Shown piece after piece: positions 42,651 to 51,138 of a stretch of DNA of 64,000 nucleotides. The notes below the pieces were generated by a model that ran no database searches, had not been told where the DNA came from, and saw only the letters and a list, made by a program, of their open reading frames with translations. Both the position numbers and the translations under genes were made by a program. The DNA lies in the NCBI GenBank assembly GCA_035532935.1, contig DATKQE010000034.1, forward strand, positions 1-64,000. Direction: 5' to 3'. Every line of letters starts with the position of its first letter. Position 1 is the first letter of the stretch. The DNA comes from DATJLY01 sp035532935 (GTDB lineage: Bacteria > Pseudomonadota > Alphaproteobacteria > ATCC43930 > CGMCC-115725).

Positions 42651-43414
42651 TGCGCCGCGCGCTCTGGCTCCTGGCGGCCGCCGCCTTCCTCGCCTTCGCC
42701 GCGCCGGCGCTGGCCGAGGACGAAGCGCCGCCGCCGCTCCCCCATCCGGGCTGGTCGTTCGGCGGCATCTTCGGCACCTACGACCGCGCCGCGCTGCAGC
42801 GCGGGTTCCAGGTCTACAGCGAGGTATGCTCGAACTGCCATTCGATGAACCTGCTGCATTACCGCGATCTCGCCGCGCTCGGCTATACCAATGACGAGAT
42901 CAAGGCGATCGCCGCGCAGAAGCAGGTGACCGCGGGCCCCAACGACCAGGGCGACATGTTTCAGCGCCCGGCGCAGCCCGCCGACCCCTTCGTCGCGCCT
43001 TATGCCAACGACGAGCAGGCGCGCGCCGCGCATAACGGGGCGCTGCCGCCCGATCTCTCGGACATCGTCAAGGCGCGCGACGGCGGCGTCGACTACATCT
43101 ATGGCATTCTCACCGGGTTCACGGATGCGCCAGCGAATTTCAAGCTCAATGACGGCATGAGCTACAACGCGTATTTCCCCGGCCATCAGATTGCGATGCC
43201 GCAGCCGCTCAGCGACGGCTCCGTCACCTATGCCGATGGCACCAAGGCGACGCTGCCGCAGGAAGCGCACGATGTCGTCACGTTCCTCGCCTGGGCTTCC
43301 CACCCCAACATGGAAGAGCGCAAGCGCGTCGGTGCCAAGACGATCCTGTTCCTGCTGGCGATGACCGGCGTGCTCTACGCTGCCAAGCGCAAGGTCTGGG
43401 CCGAATTGCACTGA
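42650..43414 (+). CDS. petC: Ubiquinol-cytochrome c reductase, cytochrome c1 subunit
   Basis: 254 residues from ATG 42650, which shares a base with the petB stop. A signal peptide is cut after ALA. The heme site CSNCH lies in VYSEVCSNCHSMNLLHYRDL, and the Met ligand is probably in the later GHQIAMPQPLSDG. A C-terminal anchor (TILFLLAMTGVLYAAKR) holds it in the inner membrane. It hands electrons to soluble cytochromes. Separate petB and petC genes fit the alphaproteobacterial type and exclude the fused fbcH form. Confidence 0.97.
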   Translation: MRRALWLLAAAAFLAFAAPALAEDEAPPPLPHPGWSFGGIFGTYDRAALQRGFQVYSEVCSNCHSMNLLHYRDLAALGYTNDEIKAIAAQKQVTAGPNDQGDMFQRPAQPADPFVAPYANDEQARAAHNGALPPDLSDIVKARDGGVDYIYGILTGFTDAPANFKLNDGMSYNAYFPGHQIAMPQPLSDGSVTYADGTKATLPQEAHDVVTFLAWASHPNMEERKRVGAKTILFLLAMTGVLYAAKRKVWAELH

Positions 43415-43439
43415 ACCGGGCGCCGGCGCGCCCGGACCG

Positions 43440-44555
43440 TCACGCCGCCGGTGCCGGCCGCGCCATCTTGGCCCCCGGCCAAGTCTTGGGATTCACGCGA
43501 TCGTATTGCGGCGGGAAGGCGACGCTGGCGCCCAGCGCCTCGGCCGCATGCCAGCCCCAGCGCGGATCGTCGAGCACGGCGCGCGCCAGCGCGACCATGT
43601 CGGCCAGACCCTCCGCGATCACGGTGTCGGCCTGGGCTGCGGTGACGATGAGGCCGACGGCGCGGCTAACGATACCGGCCTCGCGCCTGATGCGATCGGC
43701 GAAGCGCACCATGTAGCCTGGCGCCTGCGGCGCCGCGATCCGGCCGGCGATGCCGCCGCTCGAGGCGCAGACGAAGTCGCAGCCCCGTTCCTTGAGCGCG
43801 CGGGCGAAGACGACCGAATCCTCGATCGTCCAGCCGTCGTCGCGCCAGTCGGTCGCGCTGAGGCGCGCGCCCATCGGCTTGTCCGCGGGCCAGACCGCCC
43901 GCACCGCCTCGGCGACGCGCAGCGGAAACCGCATGCGGTTCTCGAGGCTGCCGCCGTACCGGTCCTCGCGCCTGTTGGCGATCGGCGACAGGAATTCGTG
44001 CATGAGATAGCCGTGCGCGCAGTGCAACTCGACCTCGTCGAGCCCGAGCCGCGCCGCGCGGCGCGCCGCCGTCTGGAACGACTCGACGATCCGGTCGATC
44101 TCCGCCTCGGCGAGCGGCTTGGGCGTGGGCCATCCCGCATCGAACGGCAGCGGCGACGGCGCCACCGTGGTCCAGGCATGGCGCTCCGGCGGCAGCGGGC
44201 CGGCGCCCTCCCAAGGCGGCGCCGCCGAGGCTTTGCGCCCGGCATGCGCCAATTGGATGCCGATCGGCATGCGGGAATAGCGCCGGCACGCGGCCAGCAC
44301 GCGTGCGAGCGCCGCCTCGTTGGCGTCGGAATAGAGGCCGAGGCAACCCGGGGTGATGCGCCCCTCGCGCTCGATACCGGTCGCCTCGATCACCAGAAGG
44401 CCGGCGCCGGAATGGCTGAGCATGCCGAGATGCTGCATGTGCCAGTCGGTCGCCGAGCCGTCATCGGCGCTGTACTGGCACATCGGCGACACGACGATGC
44501 GGTTCGCGAGCGTGAGCCCGCGCAGGGAAATGGGCGTGAAGAGCTGGCTCGACAT
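43440..44555 (-). CDS. Old yellow enzyme family NADH:flavin oxidoreductase (YqjM type)
   Basis: 371 residues. FMN-binding starts SLRGLTLANRIVVSPMCQYS, including the Cys that marks the YqjM-like class. Substrate-binding HCAHGYLMHEFLSP has the conserved His pair region, and NRREDRYGGSLENRMRFPLR is the family signature. These enzymes reduce activated C=C bonds of enones or xenobiotics with NADPH. It converges with petC and is divergent from mtnP. No specific pathway is implied by the neighbours. Confidence 0.93.
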   Translation of the reverse strand: MSSQLFTPISLRGLTLANRIVVSPMCQYSADDGSATDWHMQHLGMLSHSGAGLLVIEATGIEREGRITPGCLGLYSDANEAALARVLAACRRYSRMPIGIQLAHAGRKASAAPPWEGAGPLPPERHAWTTVAPSPLPFDAGWPTPKPLAEAEIDRIVESFQTAARRAARLGLDEVELHCAHGYLMHEFLSPIANRREDRYGGSLENRMRFPLRVAEAVRAVWPADKPMGARLSATDWRDDGWTIEDSVVFARALKERGCDFVCASSGGIAGRIAAPQAPGYMVRFADRIRREAGIVSRAVGLIVTAAQADTVIAEGLADMVALARAVLDDPRWGWHAAEALGASVAFPPQYDRVNPKTWPGAKMARPAPAA

Positions 44556-44753
44556 GGGGAACCACGGATGGTGGAAAAATCGCGCCTGACCCTAAAGGCT
44601 CGCGCCGGTGTTGCGCAACCGCCCATGATCGAGACCCCGCCGGGCGAAAAGCGCGGGGCTTAGGCAGCCGCTTGGCGGCCGCGGTTGCGCCATTTCCTGT
44701 TGCCCGCGCGGCGCCCGCCTGGAACACTGGCCGCTCACGGCGGAGCGGAAGGA

Positions 44754-45632
44754 ATGGCCTCACCCGTCATCGGCATCATCGGAGGCAGCGGGCTCTACGA
44801 GATCGAGGGGCTGAGCGATGTCGCCTGGCGGCGCGTCGCATCCCCGTTCGGCGAGCCCTCGGACGCGCTGTGCTTCGGCCGGCTCGGCGGCGCCGAAGTG
44901 GTGTTCCTGCCGCGCCACGGCCGCGGCCACTGCATCCCGCCGGGCGAGATCAATTTCCGCGCCAACATCGATGCGCTGAAGCGCGCCGGCGTCACCGATC
45001 TCATCTCGCTCTCGGCCGTGGGCTCGCTCAAGCCCGAGCTCACGCCGGGAAGCTTCGTCGTCGTCGATCAGTTCATCGATCGCACCTTCGCGCGGGTGAA
45101 GACTTTTTTCGGCACCGGCTGCGTCGCGCATGTGTCGATGGGGCATCCGGTCTGCGCCCGGCTCGGCGACCGCCTCGCCGCGGCGGGCGCGGCGGCTTCG
45201 ATCGCGCTCGCGCGCGGCGGCACCTATCTCGTCATGGAGGGGCCGCAATTCTCCACCGTCGCCGAAAGCAATCTCTACCGGAGCTGGGGCTGCGACGTGA
45301 TCGGCATGACCAACATGCCCGAGGCGAAGCTCGCCCGCGAGGCGGAGATCTGTTACGCGACCATCGCCATGGTGACCGATTTCGACTGCTGGCATCCCGA
45401 CCACGATCACGTCACGGTGGCGCAGATCATCGAAGTGCTGACTGCCAATGCGGCGAAGGCGAAGCGTCTCATCGCCGCTTCGGTGCCGCTGATCGCCGCC
45501 GATCGCGACTGCCCGCAGGGTTGCCGCCACGTGCTCGACCATGCCCTCATTACCGCGCCCGCCGCGCGCGATCCGGCGATGGTGCTGCGGCTCGATGCGG
45601 TCGCCGGCCGCGTGCTGCGGCAGAGCGGCTGA
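44754..45632 (+). CDS. mtnP: S-methyl-5'-thioadenosine phosphorylase
   Basis: 292 residues from ATG 44754, with GGAAGG before it. It cleaves methylthioadenosine to adenine and methylthioribose-1-phosphate. Motifs are VIGIIGGSGLYEIEG, the phosphate site PRHGRGHCIPPGEINFRANI, MEGPQFSTVAESNLYRSWGC and DVIGMTNMPEAKLAREAEIC, together with DFDCWHPDHDHVT. mtnA follows 3 bases later and uses its product. Adenine released here can be recovered by apt. Confidence 0.95.
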   Translation: MASPVIGIIGGSGLYEIEGLSDVAWRRVASPFGEPSDALCFGRLGGAEVVFLPRHGRGHCIPPGEINFRANIDALKRAGVTDLISLSAVGSLKPELTPGSFVVVDQFIDRTFARVKTFFGTGCVAHVSMGHPVCARLGDRLAAAGAAASIALARGGTYLVMEGPQFSTVAESNLYRSWGCDVIGMTNMPEAKLAREAEICYATIAMVTDFDCWHPDHDHVTVAQIIEVLTANAAKAKRLIAASVPLIAADRDCPQGCRHVLDHALITAPAARDPAMVLRLDAVAGRVLRQSG

Positions 45633-45635
45633 GCC

Positions 45636-46736
45636 GTGAACGTTCGCGGCAAGCCCATGCGCACCATCTGGGTCGAGCCCGACGGTGCGAGCGTGGGCGT
45701 CATCGATCAGACGCGCCTGCCGCACAGCTTCGTCACCGCCCGGCTCGAGACGCTCGAGGACGCGGCGCACGCGATCCGCGCCATGGTCGTGCGCGGTGCG
45801 CCGCTCATCGGCGTCACGGCTGCCTATGGCCTTGCGCTCGCGCTCGGGCGCGACACGGGCGATGCGGCGCTCGACGATTCCTGCCGCGTGCTGCTGGCGA
45901 CGCGGCCGACCGCGGTCAATCTGCGCTGGGCGGTCGAGGCGATGCGCCGCCACGTCCTGCCGTTGCCGCCAGCGTCGCGCGCGGCGGCGGCCTGGCGCCG
46001 CGCCGCGGAACTGGCCGATGCCGACGTGGCCCTGAACCGCGCCATCGCCGCGCACGGCCTGCCGCTCATCGCCGCCGCGTGGGAGCGCAAGGACCGGCGC
46101 GGCGCGGTCGAGATTCTCACCCATTGCAATGCCGGCTGGCTCGCCACGGTCGATTGGGGCACGGCGCTGGCGCCGGTCTATCGCGCCCACCACGACGGCA
46201 TCCCGGTCCATGTCTGGGTCGACGAGACGCGGCCGCGCAACCAGGGCGCCGGCCTCACCGCCTGGGAACTGGCCGAGCACGGCGTCCCGCACACCGTCAT
46301 CGTCGACAATGCTGGCGGGCATCTGATGCAGCGGGGCCGCGTCGATCTTTGCCTCGTCGGCACCGACCGCACCGCCGCCTCGGGCGATGTCGCCAACAAG
46401 ATCGGCACCTATCTCAAGGCGCTCGCCGCGTTCGACAACGACGTGCCGTTCTATGTGGCGCTGCCGTCGCCGAGCATCGACTGGACCATCGCGGACGGGT
46501 GCGCCGAGATTCCGATCGAGGAGCGCGACCCGGCCGAAATCGCCGAGATCGAAGGCGCGCTCGCGGACGGCGGCATCGCGCGCGTGCGCATCCTGCCGCC
46601 GTCGAGCCCGGCCCTCAATGTCGCCTTCGACGTGACGCCGGCGCGGCTCGTGACCGCGCTTGTCACCGAGCGCGGCGTCTGCCCCGCCTCGCGCGCGGGG
46701 CTGCTCGCGCTCTTCCCCGAGCGGACGGGCGGTTGA
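45636..46736 (+). CDS. mtnA: Methylthioribose-1-phosphate isomerase
   Basis: 366 residues from GTG 45636; ATG 45657 is an alternative. It is an eIF2B-like sugar phosphate isomerase that turns methylthioribose-1-phosphate into the ribulose form. Key segments are VRGAPLIGVTAAYGLALALG, LTHCNAGWLATVDWGTALAP (active-site Cys), VWVDETRPRNQGAGLTAWEL and the catalytic Asp in TDRTAASGDVANKIGTY. It is coupled to mtnP. Later salvage genes (mtnBCD or an aldolase-type shunt) are not in the window. Confidence 0.95.
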   Translation: MNVRGKPMRTIWVEPDGASVGVIDQTRLPHSFVTARLETLEDAAHAIRAMVVRGAPLIGVTAAYGLALALGRDTGDAALDDSCRVLLATRPTAVNLRWAVEAMRRHVLPLPPASRAAAAWRRAAELADADVALNRAIAAHGLPLIAAAWERKDRRGAVEILTHCNAGWLATVDWGTALAPVYRAHHDGIPVHVWVDETRPRNQGAGLTAWELAEHGVPHTVIVDNAGGHLMQRGRVDLCLVGTDRTAASGDVANKIGTYLKALAAFDNDVPFYVALPSPSIDWTIADGCAEIPIEERDPAEIAEIEGALADGGIARVRILPPSSPALNVAFDVTPARLVTALVTERGVCPASRAGLLALFPERTGG

Positions 46737-46750
46737 CACCATCCTGACAC
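46733..46750 (+). promoter_or_regulatory. Pho-box-like direct repeat
   Basis: TTGACAC, four bases, then CTGACAC: two 7-base direct repeats with 11-base periodicity, as in PhoB boxes (CTGTCAT-N4-CTGTCAT). Each unit differs from consensus at more than one base. It overlaps the mtnA stop and lies about 75 bases before the phosphoesterase gene. Tentative. Confidence 0.3.
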
Positions 46751-46824
46751 GGTTTCGCATCAAAACCGCAATCGCCGGTCTCTAGCATGCGGGGCCACGA
46801 CCAATGGCCCGCGGGGAGACGACC

Positions 46825-48396
46825 ATGAGGGGACTGGCGACACTGTTCATGCTTGGCACTGCCGTATTCGCGGCGAGCGCGGCCGGTGCGGCGCCGGTCA
46901 CGACGACGCCCATTACGCATGTCGTCGTGATCTTTCAGGAGAACAATTCGTTCGATCACTATTTCGGCACCTATCCCCATGCCGCCAATCCGCCCGGCGA
47001 GCCGCGTTTCGTCCCCGCCGACGATACGCCCAGCGTGAACGGGCTCGATGACGCCTTGCTGAACAGCAACCCCAATTCGGTGGCGCCGTTCCGGCTCGAC
47101 CGCAGCCAGGCGGCGCTCGATTGCGACAACAGCAATGCCTACAAGGCGGAACAGGGCGCCTTCGACCACGGCTTGATGGACAAGTTTCCGCAAAGCACCA
47201 GCTCGACCGCCACGGGTCCGAGCGGCAGCGAAGTCGCCTGTCCTGCCGGGATCGGCATGGGCTATTACGACGGCAACACCGTGACCGCGCTGTGGAACTA
47301 CGCGCAGCACTTCGCCATGAGCGACAATTTCTTCGACACCGAATTCGGCACCACGGTGATGGGCCACATCAATCTGATCTCGGGACAGACGCATCAGACC
47401 TTCGAGCCGGGCAATGTGCTGAAATCCGGCTCAACGACCAAATACGTCATCCGCAACGGCTCGGTCATCGCCAATCTCGACTCCACCCTCGACGACTGCC
47501 ACACGCCAACCACCGCCGCGGTCGCGATGACCGGGCACAATGTCGGCGATCTGCTCAATGCGAAAGGGATCACGTGGGGCTGGTTCTACGGCGATTTCGC
47601 GGCCCAGACGGGCTCGACCCCGACGCACGCGGTCTGCAGCGCGCAATATGACGTGCATTACGATCCGTTCCAGTACTACGCGTCGACCGCCAATCCCCAT
47701 CACCTGCCGCCGAGCTCGACCGCGCTGATCGGCCATCAAGGCGACCAGGCAAACCACCAATACGATCTCAACGCGTTCTGGGCGGCACTCGGTGCCGGCA
47801 ACCTGCCCGCGGTCAGCTTCCTCAAGGCGCCGGCGAACGAGACCGGCCATCCGATGACCTCGGACGTGCTGGCGGAGCAGACCTTCCTGGTCGATACCAT
47901 CAACAAGCTGGAGCAGTCGCCATCCTGGCCGCACATGGCGATCATCATCACCTATGACGACAGCGACGGCTGGTACGATCACGCCCTGTCGCCGATCCTC
48001 AACCAGTCGAACGATGTCATAGAAGACGGCATGTGCAACGGCAGCAACATGGCCGCTACCGCGTTCAACGACCGCTGCGGCTATGGCCAGCGCCTGCCGT
48101 TCCTCGTGATCTCGCCCTACGCGAAGCGCAACGATGTCGATGACACGCTGCTCGACACCACGTCGGTTCTGCGCTTCATCGAGGACAACTGGCAGCTCGG
48201 GCGCATCGATTCGCTCGATAATCCCGACGGCACGCCGAGCGGCAATCCGAAGCCCGGGCAAGGCTCGTTCGACCGGATCGCCGGCTCGATCGAGGGGTTG
48301 TTCGATTTCGACGGCAGGCTCGGCCGCGAGGATTTGGCCCCGCTCATTCTCCACGACAGCACCGGCGAGGTGGTTGGGCGTCTCGGCCGCTTCTGA
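46825..48396 (+). CDS. Secreted phosphoesterase (acid phosphatase / phospholipase C family)
   Basis: 523 residues from ATG 46825, with GGGGAGA before it; ATG 46804 lies upstream without a site. Residues 1-21 form a signal peptide ending AAGA. The phosphoesterase family starts THVVVIFQENNSFDHYFGTY, with metal-binding Glu and Asn, and continues HFAMSDNFFDTEFGTTVMGH and MAIIITYDDSDGWYDH with Asp ligands. The family includes phospholipase C and AcpA-type acid phosphatases. It probably frees phosphate from organic esters outside the cytoplasm; a Pho-box-like repeat upstream agrees with this. A strong hairpin follows. Confidence 0.88.
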   Translation: MRGLATLFMLGTAVFAASAAGAAPVTTTPITHVVVIFQENNSFDHYFGTYPHAANPPGEPRFVPADDTPSVNGLDDALLNSNPNSVAPFRLDRSQAALDCDNSNAYKAEQGAFDHGLMDKFPQSTSSTATGPSGSEVACPAGIGMGYYDGNTVTALWNYAQHFAMSDNFFDTEFGTTVMGHINLISGQTHQTFEPGNVLKSGSTTKYVIRNGSVIANLDSTLDDCHTPTTAAVAMTGHNVGDLLNAKGITWGWFYGDFAAQTGSTPTHAVCSAQYDVHYDPFQYYASTANPHHLPPSSTALIGHQGDQANHQYDLNAFWAALGAGNLPAVSFLKAPANETGHPMTSDVLAEQTFLVDTINKLEQSPSWPHMAIIITYDDSDGWYDHALSPILNQSNDVIEDGMCNGSNMAATAFNDRCGYGQRLPFLVISPYAKRNDVDDTLLDTTSVLRFIEDNWQLGRIDSLDNPDGTPSGNPKPGQGSFDRIAGSIEGLFDFDGRLGREDLAPLILHDSTGEVVGRLGRF

Positions 48397-48447
48397 TCGA
48401 GAGGCTGCGGTCGAGGGCGGCGACCGCAGCGCCGCGCGATGAGAACG

Positions 48448-48478
48448 ATGCCCCTCCCGCAGTCGGCGGGAGGGGCAT
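48448..48478. terminator. Perfect hairpin between convergent genes
   Basis: ATGCCCCTCCCGC pairs with GCGGGAGGGGCAT over 13 bases around a 5-base loop. It lies 50 bases past the phosphoesterase stop and just past the stop of the converging dienelactone hydrolase gene, so it may end transcription from both sides. No long T-run follows. Confidence 0.65.
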
Positions 48479-48492
48479 GATCACAGACGCAT

Positions 48493-49161
48493 TCAGCCGA
48501 CGTGCTTGGCGAGGAATTCCTGCGAACGGCAGGCGGCGACCTGGGCCGCCTCGGGCGCGAACGAGGCGCGCTCGTCGCAGTGGAAGCCGTGGCCGGCGTG
48601 ATAGACGAAGCACGGCGTCTCCGGCCGCGCCTTCTTGATCTTCTCGACGTCGGTCATCGGGATGCTCTGATCCTGATCGCCGAAATGCAGCATCGTCGGC
48701 ACGCGCGGCTTCTCGTCGCAGCTTTGCGCGATCTGGCCGCCGTAATAGCCGACGGCGCAAGCGACGCCGTCGAGCCGCGTCGCCGACAGGAACGCCACCG
48801 ACCCGCCCATGCAGTAGCCGATCACGGCGACCTTGCCGAACTGCTTGCCGAAATCGACCGCCGCCTGGGTGTCGAGCAGGAGATTCTCGGTCGAGATCTT
48901 GCCGCGCATGCCGCGGCCCGCCTCCATGCTCGGCTGGTCATAGCCGGTTTCGAAATCCTTCTGGGCGCGGTCGAACACTTGCGGCGCAATCGCGACATAG
49001 CCGAGCGCTGCATAGCGGTCGGCGACGCTGCGGATGTGATGATTGACGCCGAAGATCTCCTGGATGACGACGATGGTGCCGCGCGGCTTGCCATCGGGAT
49101 CGGCGCGATAGGCTCCTAATTTGAAGCCGTCCTTGGCCGTGAGCGAGATCGTCTGTCCCAT
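48493..49161 (-). CDS. Dienelactone hydrolase family protein
   Basis: 222 residues from ATG 49161, preceded by GAGGAG. It has an alpha/beta hydrolase fold. The nucleophile elbow is GYCMGG, with Cys as in dienelactone hydrolase; the conserved Glu is in VIQEIFGVNHHIRSVADRYA, the Asp is in FGDQDQSIP, and the His is in YHAGHGFHCDER. The family hydrolyses dienelactones in chlorocatechol breakdown, but many chromosomal members have other ester or lactone substrates. No catechol genes are near. Confidence 0.92.
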   Translation of the reverse strand: MGQTISLTAKDGFKLGAYRADPDGKPRGTIVVIQEIFGVNHHIRSVADRYAALGYVAIAPQVFDRAQKDFETGYDQPSMEAGRGMRGKISTENLLLDTQAAVDFGKQFGKVAVIGYCMGGSVAFLSATRLDGVACAVGYYGGQIAQSCDEKPRVPTMLHFGDQDQSIPMTDVEKIKKARPETPCFVYHAGHGFHCDERASFAPEAAQVAACRSQEFLAKHVG

Positions 49162-49237
49162 GGTTTGGCTCCTCCTCGGTGGTTTGACGGCAATCATAGG
49201 CGAGCGGGGGGCAAGGGTGAACAGGGATTATCGCGCC

Positions 49238-50338
49238 TCACACATTGAAGCGGATATGCAGGATGTCGCCGTCGGCGACGACATAGTCCGCGCCTTCGAG
49301 CCGCATCTTGCCGGCGTCCCGCGCGCCCGCCTCGCCGCCATGGGCGACGAAATCGGCATAGGCGATGGTCTCGGCGCGGATGAAGCCGTGCTCGAAATCG
49401 CTGTGGATGGCGCCCGCGGCCTGCGGCGCCTTGGTGCCCTTGGCCACGGTCCAGGCACGCGCCTCCTTGGGGCCGACGGTGAAGAAGGTGACGAGGTCGA
49501 GCAGGCGGTAGCCGGCGCGGATGACGCGGTCGAGCCCCGATTCCGCGAGGCCGAGGCTCGACAGGAACTGCCGCTTCTCGTCGGCATCGGCGAGCTGTGC
49601 CACTTCGGCTTCGATCGCGGCCGAGATGACGATCGCGGCGGCGCCGCGCGCGGCGGCATAATCAGCGACGCGCGCGGACTGCGCATTGCCGGCCGATGCC
49701 GCCGCTTCCTCGACGTTGGCGATGAAAAGGACGGGCTTCGCGGTGAGAAGCTGGAGCGCGGCGAACATTGGCTTCGCCTCCGGCGGCGGCACGAAGCTGC
49801 GTGCGGGCCGCCCCTGGCGCAGGAGCGCGAGCACCGGCTCGATCACCGCGAGCTGCGCCTTCGCCTCCTTGTCGTTGCCGCGCGCGCGCTTCTCGGCCGC
49901 GGCGAGGCGGCGCTCGAGGCTGTCGAGATCGGCCAGCATCAGCTCGGTCTCGACCGTGTCGGCGTCGCGCACCGGATCGACCGCGCCCTCGACATGGGCG
50001 ACGTTCGCGTCCTCGAAGCAGCGCAGCACGTGCAGGATCGCATCGACGGCGCGAATGTGACCGAGGAACTGGTTGCCCAGACCCTCGCCCTTGGAGGCGC
50101 CGCGCACCAGCCCGGCGATGTCGACGAATTCGAGCTGGGTCGGCACGACCTTGGCCGAGCGCGCAAGGCGTGCGCACACGTCGAGGCGCTCGTCCGGCAC
50201 GGCGACGCGGCCGACATTGGGCTCGATCGTGCAGAACGGATAATTCGCCGCCTCGGCCGCGGCGGTCGCGGTGAGCGCGTTGAAGAGTGTCGACTTGCCG
50301 ACATTGGGCAGGCCGACGATGCCGCAATTGAACCCCAT
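49238..50338 (-). CDS. ychF: Redox-regulated ATPase YchF (Obg-like)
   Basis: 366 residues, the normal length. Walker A is GLPNVGKSTLFNALT, switch regions are NYPFCTIEPNVGRVAVPD and DIAGLVRGASKGEGLGNQFL, and the specificity site NVEEAA replaces NKxD, fitting ATP rather than GTP preference. The TGS domain fills the C-terminus (VTFFTVGPKEARAWTVAKGT). It binds ribosomes and responds to oxidative stress. It follows pth, a pairing seen across proteobacteria, with 160 bases between that hold a repeat. Confidence 0.96.
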   Translation of the reverse strand: MGFNCGIVGLPNVGKSTLFNALTATAAAEAANYPFCTIEPNVGRVAVPDERLDVCARLARSAKVVPTQLEFVDIAGLVRGASKGEGLGNQFLGHIRAVDAILHVLRCFEDANVAHVEGAVDPVRDADTVETELMLADLDSLERRLAAAEKRARGNDKEAKAQLAVIEPVLALLRQGRPARSFVPPPEAKPMFAALQLLTAKPVLFIANVEEAAASAGNAQSARVADYAAARGAAAIVISAAIEAEVAQLADADEKRQFLSSLGLAESGLDRVIRAGYRLLDLVTFFTVGPKEARAWTVAKGTKAPQAAGAIHSDFEHGFIRAETIAYADFVAHGGEAGARDAGKMRLEGADYVVADGDILHIRFNV

Positions 50339-50375
50339 GATAGCTAGGGATGACCCGAGACGCCGAAGGTCGATC

Positions 50376-50480
50376 GTGCATCCTTCGACGTCGCGCCTTC
50401 GGCGCTTCGCTCAGGATGAGGAGCTTTTCTCAATGCCATAACGATTCTCCTTCATTCTGAGTGAAGTCGAAGACCGCACG
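50376..50480. repeat. Intergenic palindromic repeat, copy 1
   Basis: A core of about 45 bases (50376-50420) starts TGCATCCTTCGAC and ends GCTCAGGATGAG; between them is a GC-rich hairpin (GCGCCTTCGGCGC). About 30 bases later comes a second half unit, TTCATTCTGAGTGAAGTCGA. The same family recurs in opposite orientation at 63774-63814. Such elements lie between genes and can form stem-loops in RNA. Here it separates pth from ychF. Confidence 0.6.
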
Positions 50481-50497
50481 ATGCCGATGCCGGCCGC

Positions 50498-51118
50498 TCA
50501 ACACGCGTTCTCCGTCGCGGCGTGCGGCGGCCGCGGCGGCTTCGCCGGCGGCGGCTTGAGGATCAGCGCGACCCGGGTCATGAAGCCCGGCGCATCGTCG
50601 CCGACGAGGAGCGGGATCGCCTCGGCCACCGCGTCGATCAGCGGCTCGAGCCAAGGCTTCTCGTCGGCGGCGAAACTCTGGAGCACATAGGGCTCGACCA
50701 GCTCCTTGATGCCGGGATGGCCGATCCCCAGCCGCACGCGCCAGAAATCCGGCCCGATCGCCGCCTCGATCGAGCGCAGCCCGTTATGGCCGGCGGTGCC
50801 GCCGCCGCGCTTCACCTTGAGCTTGCCGGGCGCGAGGTCGATCTCGTCGTGGATGACGGCGATCTCCTCGGGCGCGATCTTGTAGAAGCGGGCGCAGGCG
50901 CCGACCGCGTCGCCCGAGCGGTTCATGAAGGTTTGCGGCTTGGCCGCGAACACGCGCGCACCGGCGATCTCGCCCTCGGCGAAGGCACTGTCGAACTTGG
51001 CGCGGAACGGCGCGAAGCGATGGCGGCCGACGATCGCATCCACCGCCATGAAGCCGATATTGTGCCGGGTATGCGCGTAGCGGCTGCCGGGATTGCCGAG
51101 CCCGACGATGAGGCGCAT
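50498..51118 (-). CDS. pth: Peptidyl-tRNA hydrolase
   Basis: 206 residues. Motifs are MRLIVGLGNPGSRYAHTRHN (catalytic Asn and His20-equivalent), KPQTFMNRSGDAV, DEIDLAPGKLKVKRGGGTAG and HNGLRSIEAAIG. It frees tRNA from stalled peptidyl-tRNA. The C-terminal tail is Pro-rich (ILKPPPAKPPRPPHA). It lies 20 bases after rplY; the rplY-pth order is very common and they are likely co-transcribed. Confidence 0.96.
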   Translation of the reverse strand: MRLIVGLGNPGSRYAHTRHNIGFMAVDAIVGRHRFAPFRAKFDSAFAEGEIAGARVFAAKPQTFMNRSGDAVGACARFYKIAPEEIAVIHDEIDLAPGKLKVKRGGGTAGHNGLRSIEAAIGPDFWRVRLGIGHPGIKELVEPYVLQSFAADEKPWLEPLIDAVAEAIPLLVGDDAPGFMTRVALILKPPPAKPPRPPHAATENAC

Positions 51119-51138
51119 GGCCCGCGCCGGCGCGGTGC

